A stretch of 6,763 nucleotides of DNA from Burkholderiales bacterium (GTDB taxonomy: Bacteria > Pseudomonadota > Gammaproteobacteria > Burkholderiales > Chitinimonadaceae), in NCBI GenBank assembly GCA_019234745.1, contig JAFAKZ010000434.1, positions 1 to 6,763 on the forward strand, in the 5' to 3' direction. Under the pieces are notes generated by a model that was not told the DNA's origin, did no database searches, and saw nothing but the letters and a program-made list of their open reading frames with translations. The position numbers and the translations under genes were made by a program. This document shows, one piece after another, positions 5,722-6,763 of this stretch (positions within the stretch are counted from its first letter, which is position 1; each line of letters begins with the position of its first letter).

Positions 5722-6763
5722 ATGAAGCAGCTCGCAGCCCTCGCCTTTGCCGTCCTCTCCAACCTTGTGCCGGCTAAGACAGGGGCCGAGTTCGTTGCCT
5801 TCAACGCACCAATGCTCGCATTGACACATGTCGAGGTTGTCGACGGCACGGGTGGCGAACCCATGCACGACATGACTGTGCTGATCCGCAACGGGCGCAT
5901 CGAGGCGCTGGACGCGTCCGCCAAGGTAAGCATCCCCAAAGGCGCCGAGGTCAAGGACCTCAAGGGCAAGTCGATCACGCCCGGCTTCGTGATGCTGCAC
6001 GAACACATGTTCTACCCCATCGCCTATTACGCCTACGGGGCGATGTTCCAGTCCTTTCCCCACCTCTACCTGGCCGGCGGTGCGACGACCATTCGCACAG
6101 CGGGCAGTATGAGCCCCTATGCGGACCTCAATGTGCGCAAAGACATCGACGCGGGAGAGAATGTCGGCCCGGACATCGACGTGACGGCGCCCTTCCTCAA
6201 CGGTCCCGTCCCTTTCGTGATGCAGGTACAGCGCATCACCAGCGCCAAGCAGGCGAGCGAGATGGTGCATTACTGGGCGGACGAAGGCGCGACCTCGTAC
6301 AAGGCCTATATGCACCTGACACGCGACGAACTCGCCGCCGTCGTCGCCGAAGCCCACGCGCACCAGCAGAAAGTGACGGGTCACCTGTGCTCGATCACCT
6401 TCCGCGAAGCGGTAGACCTCGGCATCGACAACCTGGAACATGGCTTCTTCCCGGCCAGCGACTTCGTCAAGGACAAACAGCCCGACCTTTGTCCAAGCGG
6501 CACGGCGGTCAACGCCAGCCTGGACGCCCTGCCCGCCGGCAGCCCCGATATGCGTTCGCTGGAAGCCTATCTGATTCAGCACCATGTGGCGCTGACGTCC
6601 ACGCTGACCATTTTCGAAACCTTTGCATCGGGCCGCCCCGCGGCGCCTTCCGGTGCGCTGGACCTACTCGCGCCGCCACTGCGCGAAATGTACCTGCGCC
6701 GCTGGAGCTCCATCGCATCGGACAAGGACAATGTGTACAGCCACTTGCTGGTCAAGGACATGG
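5722..6763 (+). CDS. Amidohydrolase family metallo-hydrolase, probably exported, 3' end cut off
   Basis: The 347 visible residues are open to the right edge. The pattern is that of the amidohydrolase superfamily group containing imidazolonepropionase-like and prolidase-like enzymes. A beta-sandwich start (about 32-85) leads to the metal motif H93-E-H95 in ITPGFVMLHEHMF. The likely carbamylated lysine is K194 in GATSYKAYM. Further metal histidines are H221 in VTGHLCS and H240 in NLEHGF. The catalytic aspartate expected later is outside the window. Residues 1-23 (MKQLAALAFAVLSNLVPAKT and on) look like a short Sec signal peptide, suggesting a periplasmic enzyme. The substrate cannot be read from sequence. 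No Shine-Dalgarno precedes the ATG at 5722, and M31 (5812) is an alternative start that would remove the signal peptide. It lies 66 bases after the Rieske gene on the same strand, so co-transcription is possible. No terminator is evident between them. Confidence 0.9.
   Translation, partial: MKQLAALAFAVLSNLVPAKTGAEFVAFNAPMLALTHVEVVDGTGGEPMHDMTVLIRNGRIEALDASAKVSIPKGAEVKDLKGKSITPGFVMLHEHMFYPIAYYAYGAMFQSFPHLYLAGGATTIRTAGSMSPYADLNVRKDIDAGENVGPDIDVTAPFLNGPVPFVMQVQRITSAKQASEMVHYWADEGATSYKAYMHLTRDELAAVVAEAHAHQQKVTGHLCSITFREAVDLGIDNLEHGFFPASDFVKDKQPDLCPSGTAVNASLDALPAGSPDMRSLEAYLIQHHVALTSTLTIFETFASGRPAAPSGALDLLAPPLREMYLRRWSSIASDKDNVYSHLLVKDM

Noticed and set aside
5398..6585. Long open frame on the minus strand (395 codons)
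   Set aside because: It is antisense across the Rieske and amidohydrolase genes, both of which have intact family motifs. The product is rich in His, Val and Gly with no domain pattern.

Overview
This is a GC-rich, densely coded chromosomal window from a gammaproteobacterium. The relA, CdsH-like and amidohydrolase proteins resemble those I know from Xanthomonadales, probably Rhodanobacteraceae (Dyella, Frateuria or Rhodanobacter type). That placement is inferred from remembered protein similarity and base composition, not from a search. I see no tRNA, rRNA, insertion sequence, CRISPR array, integrase or attachment site, and base use looks uniform throughout.

Layout. (1) Positions 1-2154, minus strand: nearly all of relA, the stringent-response (p)ppGpp synthetase. 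Its last roughly 20 residues lie beyond the left edge. The hydrolase metal site is degenerate while the synthetase site is intact. (2) Positions 2155-2318: a divergent intergenic region with two short inverted repeats and an extended -10 box so close to the relA start codon that the mRNA may be leaderless. (3) Positions 2319-2999, plus strand: an uncharacterised protein with an N-terminal CxxC...CxxC zinc-ribbon-like motif and a helical C-terminus. (4) Positions 3006-4118, minus strand: a fold-type-II PLP enzyme of the cysteine synthase / cysteine desulfhydrase (CdsH-like) group. It converges on gene 3 with only 6 bases between the stop codons. (5) Positions 4119-4213: a short divergent promoter region. 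(6) Positions 4214-5248 and 5257-5655, plus strand: a Tas-like aldo-keto reductase followed 8 bases later by a small Rieske [2Fe-2S] protein. They look like a translationally coupled pair. (7) Position 5722 to the right edge, plus strand: a probably exported metal-dependent amidohydrolase, cut off at its 3' end.

How the genes fit together: relA provides global starvation control and has no evident functional link to its neighbours. The reductase and Rieske protein plausibly form one redox unit. The CdsH-like enzyme shares their promoter region but is read in the opposite direction. The amidohydrolase may be co-transcribed or may have its own promoter. Nothing here looks like a defence, mobile or biosynthetic cluster. 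The points most worth checking are the possible leaderless relA transcript, the inverted repeat inside a candidate relA promoter, the zinc-ribbon protein of unknown function and the reductase-Rieske pair.
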